From Corallium rubrum (taxonomy: Eukaryota > Cnidaria > Anthozoa > Scleralcyonacea > Coralliidae), in contig OZ035997.1 in assembly GCA_964035015.1 (NCBI GenBank), positions 21,479,795 to 21,543,794 of the forward strand: a stretch of DNA of 64,000 nt, given 5' to 3'. Below the pieces are notes generated by a model that saw only the letters and a list, made by a program, of their open reading frames with translations, searched no databases and was not told where the DNA came from. Shown here one piece after another: positions 35,557 through 47,284 of the stretch. Made by a program: the position numbers and the translations under genes. Position 1 is the stretch's first letter. Each line of letters starts with the position of its first letter.

Positions 35557-36087
35557 TGTACAGTACAGTACAGTACAGTACAGTACAGTACAGTACAGTA
35601 CAGTACAGTACAGTACAGTACAGTACAGTACAGTACAGTACAGTACAGTACAGTACAGTACAGTACAGTACAGTACAGTACAGTACAGTACAGTACAGTA
35701 CAGTACAGTACAGTACAGTACAGTACAGTACAGTACAGTACAGTACAGTACAGTACAGTACAGTACAGTACAGTACAGTACAGTACAGTACAGTACAGTA
35801 CAGTACAGTACAGTACAGTACAGTACAGTACAGTACAGTACAGTACAGTACAGTACAGAACAGTACAGTACAGTACAGTACAGTACAGTACAGTACAGTA
35901 CAGTACAGTACAGTACAGTACAGTACAGTACAGTACAATGCAGTACAGTACAATGCAGTACAGTGCAGTGCAGTGCAGTGCAGTGCAGTGCAGTGCAGTG
36001 CAGTGCAGTGCAGTGCAGTGCAGTGCAGTGCAGTGCAGTGCAGTGCAGTGCAGTGCAGTGCAGTAGTGCAGTGCAGTGCAGTGCAGT
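35557..36087. repeat. GTACA then GTGCA pentanucleotide array
   Basis: CAGTA units from about 35557 to 35955, a short mixed zone with CAATG, then CAGTG units to 36087. Frames across it are artefacts. Confidence 0.95.
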
Positions 36088-36121
36088 AGAGGTTACATAT
36101 ATAAGGTTACATATATAAGGT

Positions 36122-36123
<2 letters not shown>

Positions 36124-36160
<37 letters not shown>

Positions 36161-36332
36161 GTCTACTCACTCGGACGTAAAACAACTGTGCAACCCCCCC
36201 CCCCCCCCCACCACCACCACCACCCCACCCCACCACCCCCTCCACGGATTTAAAGTTTTCACAAGATGGGTCTTGGTCACCATTGCCCCCTCCCCCCCCC
36301 CCCCCCCCCTCGCCCCTTGGCTACGCCACTGC
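36124..36332. repeat. TA run and C-rich hAT-type remnant between two arrays
   Basis: TA run 36124-36157, then two C homopolymer blocks and CCTTGGCTACGCCACTG, the usual inner end of hAT MITEs of the CAGTGGCGTAGCC type. The CACTG end runs straight into the second pentamer array. Confidence 0.6.
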
Positions 36333-36620
36333 ACAGCACAGCACAGCACAGCACAGCACAGCACAGTACAGTACAGTACAGTACAGTACAGTGCAGTGCA
36401 GTGCAGTGCAGTGCAGTGCAGTGCAGTGCAGTGCAGTGCAGTGCAGTGCAGTGCAGTGCAGTGCAGTGCAGTGCAGTGCAGTGCAGTGCAGTGCAGTGCA
36501 GTGCAGTGCAGTGCAGTGCAGTGCAGTGCAGTGCAGTGCAGTGCAGTGCAGTGCAGTGCAGTGCAGTGCAGTGCAGTGCAGTGCAGTGCAGTACAGTACA
36601 GTACAGTACAGTACAGTACA
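36329..36620. repeat. CAGCA, CAGTA, CAGTG, CAGTA pentanucleotide blocks
   Basis: Four successive homogeneous blocks of a single pentamer with one or two changed bases. Confidence 0.95.
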
Positions 36621-36868
36621 AGCACCATAATGTAATATAGATATAGTTATAAGCTATTGCGAAGAAATAGATATGTATATACAGTTCTTGACTTTAGCAC
36701 TCTCACAAAACAATGTAGTTATAGTTACAATTTGTAAGCTTTCACGAGATTTTCCAAAACAAATGAAATTCCGCACATATAGTGCAATACCCACATATTG
36801 AATCAGCATTTATGATTTAAAGCAGCATGGACCGGTCATTGTTTCCGTTCATTTTATTATTTCTTTAC

Positions 36869-36937
36869 CTTTAGAGCATTATTGTCTTCAGTTTTCAGTC
36901 GCTTGTCTTCAGTACTCTTGTTATTTTCTTTTAATTT
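36869..36937 (-). CDS. Coiled-coil exon, 69 nt
   Basis: Acceptor GGTTTGCAG, donor GTAAAG. Twenty-three codons starting KLKENNKSTEDKRLK and ending DNNALK, phase 0/0. Confidence 0.75.
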
Positions 36938-37065
36938 CTGCAAACCAAACAAAATATGAATCCAGACAAATTAGATGCGTGTATATTACGCAATCTTCCT
37001 AAATCATTTTACTCTATATTCTTGTTGTACAGTCTTGAAAATTATTTAGTATATGAATGCAATAC

Positions 37066-37170
37066 CTTGACCAATTGTACCAATTTCTTTTTCTCCTGTT
37101 GTAAACTCTGAATCATTTTCTTCTGCTCTTCGCAATCTGATGTCATTTGCTCCAGAGCTTTCTTTGATTC
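37066..37170 (-). CDS. Coiled-coil exon, 105 nt
   Basis: Acceptor CTTTCTAG, donor GTATTG. Thirty-five codons starting ESKKALEQMTSDCEEQ and ending KKLVQLVK, phase 0/0. Only about 130 bp of intron separates it from the next exon. Confidence 0.85.
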
Positions 37171-38117
37171 CTAGAAAGATTAACGATACATCGTGGTGCT
37201 GCTTACTTAATCATTCACTTTTGCAGTTTTGCAATCATGCAGCTTCACTTAACAGTAAGCACATACAGTATGACTAACATTAGCTGTCCATCCGAGCCTC
37301 AGTATATGCATCCCAATTGTTAGGGCGTTTAGCCGATCATCAGGTTGCAGCTTCGATCTATGTATAGTGCTCAGAAATATTTTCTGAGTAGTTGAGTTTG
37401 ACGAACATCGCCCAAACGTTGGTTACATTACGCATGTGCAACAAAAAGAAGTAAAACCACTTCTATAGTTTCGTTCTTCGTTATAGCTAGGTCTTTTAAC
37501 AATTGTTAAGTGCATTTCATTATTATTTATAATAGTTCTCGAATTTTATGTTTAAATTAGTTAATTATTCGACATTTTGACACGTTAATGTGTTAATGTT
37601 TGAGCAATGTACGAACAGGACGCGCCCTGAATACAAACAATATTCAACTGGTTCTTGCTCTAATGAAGTCGTGAGTTTTGAGGATGAAAGTTGAATTATT
37701 AACCGAGAACGAAGTCTGTACAGAAAAATATCCGACCAAGGTGTTGACAGAAAAGACTCAGCCGCAGACAAGGTTCGTACAAAAAAAAACCGAGGTCTAA
37801 TATAGTTCCATGTAGACCAAGTAAACAATGTTAATTAGTCGTTTGTTATATAACTATTTCACGTTTTTCGATACTTGTGGTATAAATTAGTGTAAAACCC
37901 TTAGAAATTCACGCCAACAAAATCAACATCCAGGACAGATATCCGTATACCGAAAGACCGTAGCCCGGATACGCATTTTTATGAACCGTGTAATAGACCA
38001 ATAAGAACCCAGGATATTATAACACATAATAAATATTTTTAATTGTACATCTTGGTATACCGAAGTTAATTTTCAAATACTATATCATGATATCATCTAT
38101 ATTCTTTAAAGTCATAC

Positions 38118-38201
38118 CTCAAGACTAACTTTGAGTGAGCGACAAGCTTTAGTAAATTTCTCCTTTTCAACTTTTAACTTATCCATTTCTCGAACAACGT
38201 C
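38118..38201 (-). CDS. Coiled-coil exon, 84 nt
   Basis: Acceptor TTTTTGACAG, donor GTATG. Twenty-eight codons starting DVVREMDKLKVEKEKF and ending LKVSLE, phase 0/0. Confidence 0.8.
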
Positions 38202-38524
38202 CTGTCAAAAACAACAACAAACATGATGTAATGACAACGAATTTGGTTTGTGCAATGACTGCACGCAACAAAAATATGAGGTTTTCTCAGTAGCCCAAAC
38301 AATCGATCAGCATGAGTTTATGTATATTTGAAATTCTTTTTCCCAAAAGAGAAACAAACAAACACAAAAACAAAACAAACTTTAACAAAAAAAAAGAATA
38401 CCCAAAGAGCGTCATGCGTTCTATATATATGATCCCGTAGGTTAACCACAAGATTAAATGCACATGAAGAAAAAGAAAGCGTACGACTGACTTAGCAATG
38501 TTCTATGGGTATCAGCCTATTATA

Positions 38525-38790
38525 ATCTGGAGTCAAAACTATTGTGTAGTGGGGGTGCTACGTGGTCGACATTTTCTCGCTTCTCCTCCTTGACTATTTA
38601 TATCAGGTTGATAGCCTTGCAAGGCAGATATATGAGCACCTATTGCTGGTGTGCACCTTTGGTCATCGTCCCCATGTTGGATGGATTTGTTGATATGGAT
38701 TTTATCATTTACCATGTTGGATGCATTATGGCACTATGTGGTTCTACCACGACAGCATAATGATGATGATGATGATGATGATGATTGTAC
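38525..38790 (+). repeat. Possible retroposon with ATG-repeat tail
   Basis: Moderately GC-rich segment ending in nine ATG units (38759-38786). The tail suggests a retroposed sequence, but no family is recognised. Confidence 0.3.
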
Positions 38791-39276
38791 AACACCTACA
38801 CATGCATTTCAAACAAGTACTTAACAGTATATCCACATGGTTAAAGCCTAATATGGTATCAGTAGTTATCCGCAGCATCCTGTAGACTGTAAATATACTA
38901 TTTACAAAACGAATGGCCGTTTTGTATCGGGGTATACAGACACGAGGCAAAGATGAGTGTTTTTATTTCGATACAGAACGGACACGAATTTTGTAAATGA
39001 CTCATGCATAAAACGTTTAATAATTAAAAAAAAAATTGAAAAGAAATTAAGGTTTAATCAATGTCTATAAATGTAATACAGAACTGATGTTTTATTAATC
39101 ATGAGTTCTGTACGACTCTACACAGACTGATTAAATCTTAACTTTTGCTGAATTTTTCTTTTGAATTATTAACGAGTTTTATAAAAAGAAAACACAAACG
39201 CGCGCTCTACAAAAGTTTGAAGTACTTGTGATCGTTGTGCAACACGAGTTAAAATCATTGTTGCAACAAAACATAC

Positions 39277-39381
39277 ATTCTTTAGCGTTTCATCTTCTTC
39301 AATCCTATGACAAAATTTATCATTACTAGCTTCTAACTCTGAATATTCTTGGTTCACTGTTTGAAGCTGAACAGATAACTC
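39277..39381 (-). CDS. Coiled-coil exon, 105 nt
   Basis: Acceptor TATTTCTAG, donor GTATG. Thirty-five codons starting ELSVQLQTVNQEYSEL and ending DETLKN, phase 0/0. Confidence 0.8.
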
Positions 39382-39565
39382 CTAGAAATAGTAAAATAAA
39401 CACAATTACAAAATAAGCTGTCCTCTACGCATGCTCTGATTGACTGGCCGTACATTCATAAGAGTGTGAAGATCATGCAATGGCGTAAAATGACGTCACC
39501 TTGCAAGAAAAGCAAGTGAAGTTTCATAACCATCCCACTTTTAGTTTGTGTTTTTTTCTTCATAT

Positions 39566-39957
39566 TTTATAAAACAAATAAAACATACCGCTCCAGTGCA
39601 CATGTATTCACTTATAAAGCCTGGTTCTCATATGTCGCCGATGGTCGCCGATCGTCGGCGATTTGTGATTTAGATGCATGTTAAAACGGGAAGTGCAGCA
39701 GCATGTTAAGTAATAAAGAACAATGCAGAAAAGCAGTGCTTTTATTCTTTTACTTAACATGCATCTAAATTATGGGTCGGCGACGATCGGCGACATATGA
39801 GAACCAGGCTTAAAGGTACATTTGGCGTGATTTGAACACGAAAGAAGTGTAAAGGTACAACAAGGCGATACTCAACTTCTTTAATTTCGTGTTCAAATAA
39901 CGTCAAACGTGCCTTTTTAAGCATACATAAGTACGGTGCTATTTGTTTTATTTGTTA
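39566..39957. mobile_element. Fold-back MITE (AACAAATAAAACA family), copy 2, split
   Basis: Outer AAACAAATAAAACATACCGC and GCTATTTGTTTTATTTGTT, inner GATTTGAACACGAAAGAAG with inverse. Interrupted by the Harbinger-like MITE at 39617-39811. Confidence 0.8.
39617..39811. mobile_element. Harbinger-like MITE (AGCCTGGTTCTCATATGTCG), copy 2
   Basis: Near-identical to 17882-18072, with TAA on both sides. Confidence 0.9.
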
Positions 39958-40418
39958 ATTAAAATATTCATAAATAATCCATGAGAAAAGACAAAAGAAA
40001 TACCATCTTAAAAAAAGTTGTAAATCGGACCAAGTATTGTCCTCGTGCCAAAGTGAATGGTCTCTTAGTATACTTTCGTCACAATATCTAACTTTTTCTA
40101 TTTTATAATTGTTTAGTAATACAATTATTTTTAATAACAATATGAAAAAACGGACTGCGACAACCGAGAACCGAACCCAAGTTCTCCGTATAAACGCGTC
40201 GACACTCTTAAATACGAAAACCTCTGACTGTCCTGACCGTGTCTCAAGAGCTAAGTGGTCAGAGTGTCGATGAGTGGATTTGGACATCTTGAATTCGATT
40301 CAGGATTGAGGTGGTCAGATTTTTCATATTATTATTACTCGGGCTACCTGTGGTAGGCCGAGTCTATAGGTTTTGGCTCGAGTTTCTTTTTTTTTTCCTT
40401 TTTGGGTGTCACGCAATC

Positions 40419-41160
40419 TCGTACCCAGAGCCTGCGATCCTTTTGCTCATTACCAAGGAACGGAAGCTCTGGGAAACTCCGATGGAACTTGTCATCTGAT
40501 TGGTTAGTTTAAAAACAGTAAAATTTCAAATAATGTACACGTTCCTAACTTGTTTAATCGATTTCTCGACGTTCTGTAGCACATAATTATATACGACAGA
40601 CCCAAAATATAATTGAACACATGAAATAATTAAAAACAGCAAAAATCCCGACAATTTACAAGTTAAAACTATTATTATTCTCGCTTCGTCGCCAAACAAA
40701 CATCCATCGTCTGACTCGTCTCGTAATTCTTCGCAGTTTCGTCTCAGAACTTTAAAATTATATTAGAGAATACAAGGTCGATGTAGTTTAGCCAAAACTC
40801 TTGACAGAAAGTACAAATCCTTAACTGAGCGGCTGAGCCGAACCCGAGTGCCGACGGCGACGCGGACATATAAAACACTCTCGTCATGATTTAGAGAAAA
40901 GCTAAGAAAGACAATTTGTATCGCCACGCTTTGTCAAACACCCTAGGCCATTCTTTATCGGTAAACAAATATTTTCCCTGGTCTTCGAACAAGCTAAATA
41001 TCGTCGATGACAGTAACAAATTATAGGGAACTGGGAAACTTATAGGGAACTGGGACTGGGAACAAAAACCCAATTTTTTTTTTAAATCGGAGATTCTCGG
41101 AGATTCCCAGAGCCTCCGTTCCTTGGTAATGACCAGAAGGATCGCAGGCTCTGGGTACGA
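40419..41160. mobile_element. MITE with 55-bp inverted ends (TCGTACCCAGAGCC)
   Basis: TCGTACCCAGAGCCTGCGAT with CCTTTTGCTCATTACCAAGG, mirrored at 41105-41160. The interior has no useful ORF. Confidence 0.85.
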
Positions 41161-41581
41161 CTTTGCATTTTTGCACATTTTACTTCCGCTATTATTCATG
41201 CTTCCGGTGAGTTGAGTGGACTGAATGAGGTCCTGAGGCACGTTATAAGTTCTTTGCTTCTTTTGCTTTTGGAGTTAGACAAAAACTTCAACAGCTTTGC
41301 CTTTTGATCGAGGTGTTCTTGCACGTTGTTGGTAGATTTTGAAAGTGACTGACTGACTTTGTAGTTTAACAGTGATCAGATGTGGCTGACAACTGTCTTG
41401 ATCGTAAATATGTTCACCAGTGCGAAGTATGCACCACATTCAGCCTTTGATTCAGGCTCGGCGTGCTTGCCAGTAGCCCGAGTGAACGCCTGACCCAGGC
41501 GTCTTGTTATTGTATTAAATCCTCGCTTAATTTCATAACAATTATTTTTGCAATTGTGCAAATTAAATTAACTATTAAACC

Positions 41582-42655
41582 TAGAGATGAGCCGATTAAT
41601 CGGAAACTAATCGGCAAAGCCGATTAATCGGCCAATTTAAAATAATCGGTAATCGGCCGATTATTTTGAATAATCGGCAAAATAATCGGTGCATGTCTCA
41701 AAGCTTTCATGAACGATGCAAACACACACACACCATAAGTCCATAACTGCATAAGCCCAAAGCGTTTCACATAACTCTTGACGGAAGAGTTCCGCAGTCA
41801 GACGTTTGCCACAAAGTTTACGAACTCCGCAAATTCGTTACGTATAGAGACCGATCAAATAGCGAGCATCAAAACAAAGTTGCAATGTTTGTCGCCAACT
41901 TCGGAAACAATGAACCGGAACTTCGGAACTCTAGTCTGTCAAAAGATTTGTGAAACGCTTTTAAAAGTTTAAATTTTAAAACCAACACGAGATGGCAAAG
42001 GATCTTCACCGGTTGAGGTAGACACGACCGAGAACATCTCAACCCAGGAAAGGAGCTGCAGCACTGAACCTCATCAAGACCTATGGTCTTGCTTCGACGA
42101 GATTGTTGGGTCAAGCGACAGCACTTCCAACGCCAGCCACAAAGTTGAAGAAGAGATCGGCGCCTTTCTCACCCTTCCGCTAGGCAACGGCAAAGAAAAT
42201 TATTTATCCCAACTTGTTTAAAGTTGTGCTGAAGTATCTGAGCCTCCCAATTCAAGTGTTTATTCAGAGCGTGCGTTTATCGAGGCAGGGAACATTTCCA
42301 CGGACAAACGAAACAGGCTAGCACCACATAAAGTGGATATTTTGTTTTACATCACAATTTGCCAAATACTAATAGCGTAGCGGATACCGATTTATAAAAC
42401 TGAAAGTCGGACAAACAAAACAAAATTGATTCTCAAAACAGGCAAAACTAATCATCACGAAACATTTCTGTTATATTTCACAAATCTTGTTGCAATTTAG
42501 CAATCCCGACAACATTGCAAAACCGCGCAGGGAGTGGTAACCAACAACGTAGCACTAATCGGCACATGCCGATTAATCGGCCGATTATTTGTATTAATCG
42601 GTCACCAAATAATCGGCTTCAGTAATCGGCAATTTTCGTAATCGGCTCATCTCTA
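41582..42655 (+). mobile_element. hAT DNA transposon, internally deleted
   Basis: Ends TAGAGATGAGCCGATTA and TAATCGGCTCATCTCTA (last spaced by one base), many sub-terminal AATCGG motifs, and an 8-bp duplication ATTAAACC/TTTAAACC at 41574-41581 and 42656-42663. Near 42235-42350 the plus strand encodes the hAT C-terminal dimerisation region in one frame (NSSVYSERAFIEAGN, DKRNRLAPHKVDILFYI); the preceding YLSLP lies in another frame. Most of the transposase is missing, so it can only be moved in trans, if at all. Confidence 0.85.
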
Positions 42656-42785
42656 TTTAAACCAAACTTTGCTGCCTTTTTAGCTACAGCATCCTCATTT
42701 GACAAAAAAACATTTCTTGTTTGTTTCGCTAAGAGGAAAATAGTACAAACCAATTCTTTCATTATTTCATATTTCCTTCAATTAC

Positions 42786-42953
42786 CTTATTTCTTTGCTT
42801 CATTTCCGAACATTCAGTTTTCAGTTCTTCATATTTTTCTTTCATTTCCCTGAAACCTTCTTTAGCCTGGTTTTTCTCTTCAGTGATAATGCTTAATTCA
42901 TTTTTGAAGTTAGTCTTCATTGCCATTAATTTTTCTACTTGTTTCTTTAATTC
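42786..42953 (-). CDS. Coiled-coil exon, 168 nt
   Basis: Acceptor GAATTAG, donor GTAATTG. Fifty-six codons (eight heptads) starting ELKKQVEKLMAMKTNF and ending SEMKQRNK, phase 0/0. A clear coiled coil and the second-longest short exon. The hAT element at 41582-42655 ends about 130 bp from its donor. Confidence 0.85.
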
Positions 42954-43033
42954 CTAATTCAAAGAAAAGTAAAAAAAAAAACACCATAAGTGCAACAATC
43001 TTTCCTAACTTCTCCTGCTCGTTTAATCTTATC

Positions 43034-43446
43034 TTAGTCCCTGTTTACATGAAGTGGATTGACAGTCCAATCCGATCGAAAAACGCGAGTGAAGTCAATC
43101 CGGGCAGATGTTTACATGGAGAATCCGATCTGCTTGGAACATTGTTTTCGGTTTTGGAACACTATTTTCTGTGCTTCCCTCAATGTCTGCCATTTATCAC
43201 GACACACATTAACTTCACTCATGTGTATTAAGTCATTTTCAAGTCAAACCGTGTTTACATGAATCAGATTGAGACATTCAAGTCGATCCTTGCTTGAATC
43301 TCAAGTCAATCCATTCCACTCCACTGCGTGGATTGCCTTCAGCTATTCGTTTCGATCAGATCAAAAAAATTCAATCTTCTTCATGTAAACACATGCGAGA
43401 TTTGACTTAAACTCATTCAATCCGCTTCATGCAAACAGGTCCTAAA
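43034..43446. mobile_element. MITE with TTAGTCCCTGTTTACATGAA ends
   Basis: TTAGTCCCTGTTTACATGAA and GTGGATTGA, mirrored at 43418-43446. Several internal TTTACATG and CAATCCG copies. Confidence 0.8.
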
Positions 43447-43620
43447 ACTAAGCTGTGAGCACAGTTTTCTTTTCCTTTGCCTCCTTGTTGAAAGAAGGAA
43501 AGAAAAAAAAGCGTTAGGTTGGCCCACCTTGCAAGAAAGAAGAGCTTCTATATTTTTAGAAGAATGTTAGAAAACTATTCATAAATTAAATAAACTTGAT
43601 CCTTCTAATTATTTTAAAAC

Positions 43621-44105
43621 TTTAAAGTGCAAATGAAGCGAAAATTAAGTCAGTCTTATTTGAAAGAACACTTAAAATGATAGAGTAACATCTTTTGCAG
43701 TTTTTCGTTTCCTTGCTTCGTTCTTGAGATATTTCAGTTTGTTTGATATGCAAATGAAACATTTTGAAGTCATGACGTGCATAATGAGTTATCGAAAAAA
43801 GTTATATAGCTTGGCTATTATCAAACCAAATTAATTCAAAGGAAGCATGTGGGGGGGGTGTCACCCAGAACACTAAACATGTAGATTTTAAGGTAATTAT
43901 ATTTCAAAATATCAAAGATATATAACTTTTTTCGATAACTCATTATGCACGTAATGACGTCAAAATGTTTAATTTGCATGTCAAACAACTGAAATATCTC
44001 AAGAACGAAGCAAGGAAACGAAAAACTGGAAAAGATGTTACTCTATCATTTTAAGTGTTCTTTCAAATAAGACTGACTTAATTTTCGCTTCATTTGCACT
44101 TTAAA
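43621..44105. mobile_element. Long palindromic element with arms of about 185 bp
   Basis: TTTAAAGTGCAAATGAAGCG begins the left arm and its complement ends the right at 44105. Arms match nearly throughout (for example AACACTTAAAATGATAGAGT inverted at 44039-44058). The loop is about 115 bp and includes a run of eight G. Confidence 0.9.
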
Positions 44106-44202
44106 TACGACTCCTCCGAGTGACGAACCATACTGGACAAGTAAGAAAACTCAATTATTTCACACAATTTTCACACAATTATTAAACTATTGTACACAAT
44201 AC

Positions 44203-44307
44203 CTCGTTCTTGTTGGTTGTTTTACACGATTCTTTCTGCATATTTGAGTAACATGCTTGAATATCCGCTTGATCAGAGCTGTAGTTGTCCAATCTTTCTC
44301 TTAATTC
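44203..44307 (-). CDS. Coiled-coil exon, 105 nt
   Basis: Acceptor CGTATCAG, donor GTATTG. Thirty-five codons starting ELRERLDNYSSDQADI and ending TTNKNE, phase 0/0. Less strongly heptad-like in its second half (CYSNMQKESCK). Confidence 0.75.
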
Positions 44308-44372
44308 CTGATACGATAAAGTAATTAATCAGTATGGTGATCAAGAAACAATGACAAATAAAATACCAACCA

Positions 44373-44406
44373 CAACATAACATAACATAACATAACATAA
44401 CATAAC
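44373..44406. repeat. CATAA pentanucleotide microsatellite
   Basis: About six ACATA units in a row. Confidence 0.9.
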
Positions 44407-44689
44407 ACCACAAGGTACATGCTATCTCACAAGACATATCTTGTAAAGTGAGCTATCTAATGGTACATAACAAGCAGAGTGTAGTATCTCACGGTACATA
44501 TCGTATGATACAACGATGTAATGTAGTAACTTGTCTTGTGGTAGACAACAAGTACATACATGTACATGCATACATATTTAATTACTTCTTCTCACAGGGG
44601 ACTTTTCAAGAGCAATTTACATATTAAATTTCAACGTGGCCAAGTGGAAGGCATACGAAAAGCGCTCTGGCAGCCGCCATACGACACAT

Positions 44690-44875
44690 TTATGACACAC
44701 ATGTCATGAATCACAACTAAGACCTGAGTGTTGATTTTACGGAGGGAGGAAAACCGGAGAACCCGGCGAAAAACCCTCGAAGCATACTCGTGAATGGTGT
44801 TATTCCCAGACGGTCACCCATCCAAGTACTAGCCCCATCCAACTGGGCTTAACATTAGACTGCAGCAGTGAGAGA
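44690..44875 (-). mobile_element. 5S rRNA-derived SINE, copy 3
   Basis: Minus strand: TTAAGCCCAGTTGGATGGGG, CTAGTACTTGGATGGGTGAC, CGTCTGGGAATAAC, then GAGGGTTTTTCGCCGGGTTC and TAAAATCAACACTCAGG. Confidence 0.85.
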
Positions 44876-45014
44876 CAGGGACTGGAAATAATATTTCAAG
44901 TCCTTGGACTTGAAATTAAAATGTATATATTCTACACTCGAATTTTCCTTCACCAAAAATCCCTAGAACATGCTATGTAATCGAGTGAAATGCCCAATAT
45001 TACTTCTTATATTT

Positions 45015-45208
45015 AACAAATAGAAAATCGCTTGCGTGTCTTTGTACTGTGATACAAACACGAATAACGTGATTTCAACCGGAAAAAATGCCTAGTGGAA
45101 ACACGAGGCGAAGCCAAGTGTTTTCACACATTTTTTCCGGTTGAAATTGCGTCATTCGTGTTTGTATCACAGTACAGAGTCACAAAAGCGATTTTCTATT
45201 TGTTTTAT
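45015..45208. mobile_element. Fold-back MITE (AACAAATAGAAAATCG), copy 3
   Basis: AACAAATAGAAAATCGC and GCGATTTTCTATTTGTT. Inner TGTGATACAAACACGAAT with inverse and CCGGAAAAAATG with inverse. Confidence 0.85.
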
Positions 45209-45442
45209 AAAATAACTAACCGTTTTACGAGGTAAAAAAACAAGAAGAAGCCACCAAAGTGACCGAGACTCAGCTGACGAATGATGGCGCAATCAAATAA
45301 ATACGCCAGTGATTACGTGAGATTTAACCAAACAGAGCATGCGTTGTACAATATAAAATGAAAATGACGTCAAACGTGTCTCTGTACTCTGAGTGAAAAT
45401 GGCTCTCGTCCAATCAGAGCGTGCGTAGCATACTTGTTATTT

Positions 45443-45447
<5 letters not shown>

Positions 45448-45508
<61 letters not shown>
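45448..45508. repeat. TA dinucleotide array
   Basis: About 30 TA units. A nearby duplication of ATCTTTCACGNAGGTTGTT occurs at 45509 and 45561. Confidence 0.95.
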
Positions 45509-45510
<2 letters not shown>

Positions 45511-45935
45511 CTTTCACGTAGGTTGTTATGCTTATTATATATTTATATATATATATTTATAATCTTTCACGCAGGTTGTTGACAATGTCTTCTGAGAGTG
45601 GTCAATACTAAGTAGAGTATAAACATGTATAGATTATAATACCACAGCCACCTCGGTTTTCATTGTTCCCACACGCACATTTAATCTCTAAATAACCCGA
45701 TGCATAAAGATGAGGTACGATTAGTAACTAATCATACCTAATCTTTATGTATTAGGTACGATTAGTAGCTAATTGCTGCCGAAGGCAGCTCACTAATCTT
45801 GACATGGGTTGCCTGTGTCTCATGTCCAGACCTCTTTGCCAAGTTATGTATGGTCACGAAATCTCGATTTTAAGAGTTTATTTGTTGACCGTTTTATGAC
45901 GTTTTGTGACGTAGACGTTTCTTCCTACAACTTAC

Positions 45936-46031
45936 ATCATCACATACGCCAGAAGGATTTGCTCTGATAAACTGTATGTACGTTTGAAGTTTGTCAACAC
46001 CACGACGGCGATGGATTTCTGAACTGGCCAT
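45936..46031 (-). CDS. Candidate orphan first exon, 32 codons
   Basis: Minus-strand ATG in a good context (GGCATGG) with an in-frame TAG 24 nt upstream, then MASSEIHRRRGVDKLQTYI and QFIRANPSGVCDD ending at a consensus GTAAGTTG donor. It is not coiled coil and does not belong to the surrounding gene's exon series. No following exon is recognised. It may be a small nested gene, a fragment of a spliced transposon gene, or chance. Confidence 0.3.
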
Positions 46032-46559
46032 GCCAAGGTAAGATATCAATTTCTACAACTGACATCAAACTGTGTTTTTTGGTAGGAGATTTCACAGTTG
46101 TTTCTTCTATCTTTAGGTGTATATTGCCAATATTGGTGTGGGTTCATTGTGTTTGTGCTGATCAGCATTCTGATCAGGATCAGACGCTACTATACTATCT
46201 GCGTGTGTGTATTTCGACTTATATACACAAGTTCTACAAAATAATCTGATGGGATCAATGGTACATTGCTCTATAATTTTATTATAGCTCTAGATTTGTC
46301 AAAACATATTAAGCACTTGGAATTGCATTGGCAGTTTTGCCACAGCATTAGAGCAAGAGACATGATTATTTAATATTTGTATATTAATTATGATATCAAG
46401 TCAAGCGATAAGTTATAGTAACTTGTAGTTTTCAATTATATAATTAAAATATATAGAAGAGATGTGTAAATACTCTGTCTATTGTAATTAATTTTACATT
46501 TTTGGACTTCCCAGTCTTTGCAGGTAATTCTGTGGGCTCTTATGGTGAAAAGGTGAGAA

Positions 46560-46990
46560 AAAATTGGATGGAGTGGGCAATCTTAGGTGGAGTGGGCAAT
46601 CTTGGGTGGAGTGGGCAATCTTGGGTGGAGCGGGCAATCTCGAGTGGAGCAGGCAATCTCGGGTGGAGTCGGCAATCTCGGGTGGAGTGGGCAATCTCGG
46701 GTGGAGTGGGCAATCTCGGGTTGAGTGGGCAATCTCAGGTGGAGTGGGCAATCTCGGGCGGAGTGGAGTGGGCAATCTTGGGTGGAGTGGACCATCTTGG
46801 GTGGAGTGGGTAATCTTGGGTGGAGTGGGCAATTTTGGGTGGAGTGGGCAATCTCAGGTGGAGTGGGCAATCTTGGGTGGAATGGGCAATCTTGGGTGGT
46901 GTGGGTAATCTTGGGTAGAGGGGACAGTCTTGAGTGGTGTGAGCAATCTTGGGTGGTGTGGGTAATCTTGGGTGGAGTGGGCAAGAGGGG
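46560..46990 (+). repeat. 20-bp minisatellite (GGTGGAGTGGGCAATCTTGG)
   Basis: About 21 units with several variants (CTCGGG, CTCAGG, a short GGAGTGGAG unit). Flanks GGTGAAAAGGTGAGAAAAAA and GTCACATTGGTCACGG are shared, inverted, with the array at 62870-63300. Confidence 0.95.
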
Positions 46991-47284
46991 TGTCACATTG
47001 GTCACGGACTGCAGATATTTGCCTGTGGAGTAGGCTAAAGGTTTTGTCCCTTTCGAGGCAGCACTTCACTTGCGGTAGTAACTTCTAGTCGTAAATAATG
47101 TTTACGCCAAAGTTCGCTTATGCATATAATAACTAACAAATACATGAAGTGAACACTCATTGAATTCCCAGTAGTATTAATCACAACTCGATCAATAATT
47201 TATTCACTTTGAAGTTGTTGACTCCGCCAAAAGCGTTCTTGTTTTACTCTCGTTCTTCCTCAGTAACCGTAATATTACAAAGTG

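Noticed and set aside
35515-36640. Several 110-180 codon frames across the pentamer arrays
   Set aside because: Repeat artefacts on both strands.
41240-41350. Minus-strand piece STNNVQEHLDQKAKLLKFL as another exon
   Set aside because: No convincing acceptor or donor in frame with the series, and it is next to a MITE end.
46494-47069. Trp/Gly and Pro/His-rich frames in the 20-bp arrays (also 62798-63378)
   Set aside because: Open in many frames at once; repeat artefact, though the peptide repeats look like a structural protein.
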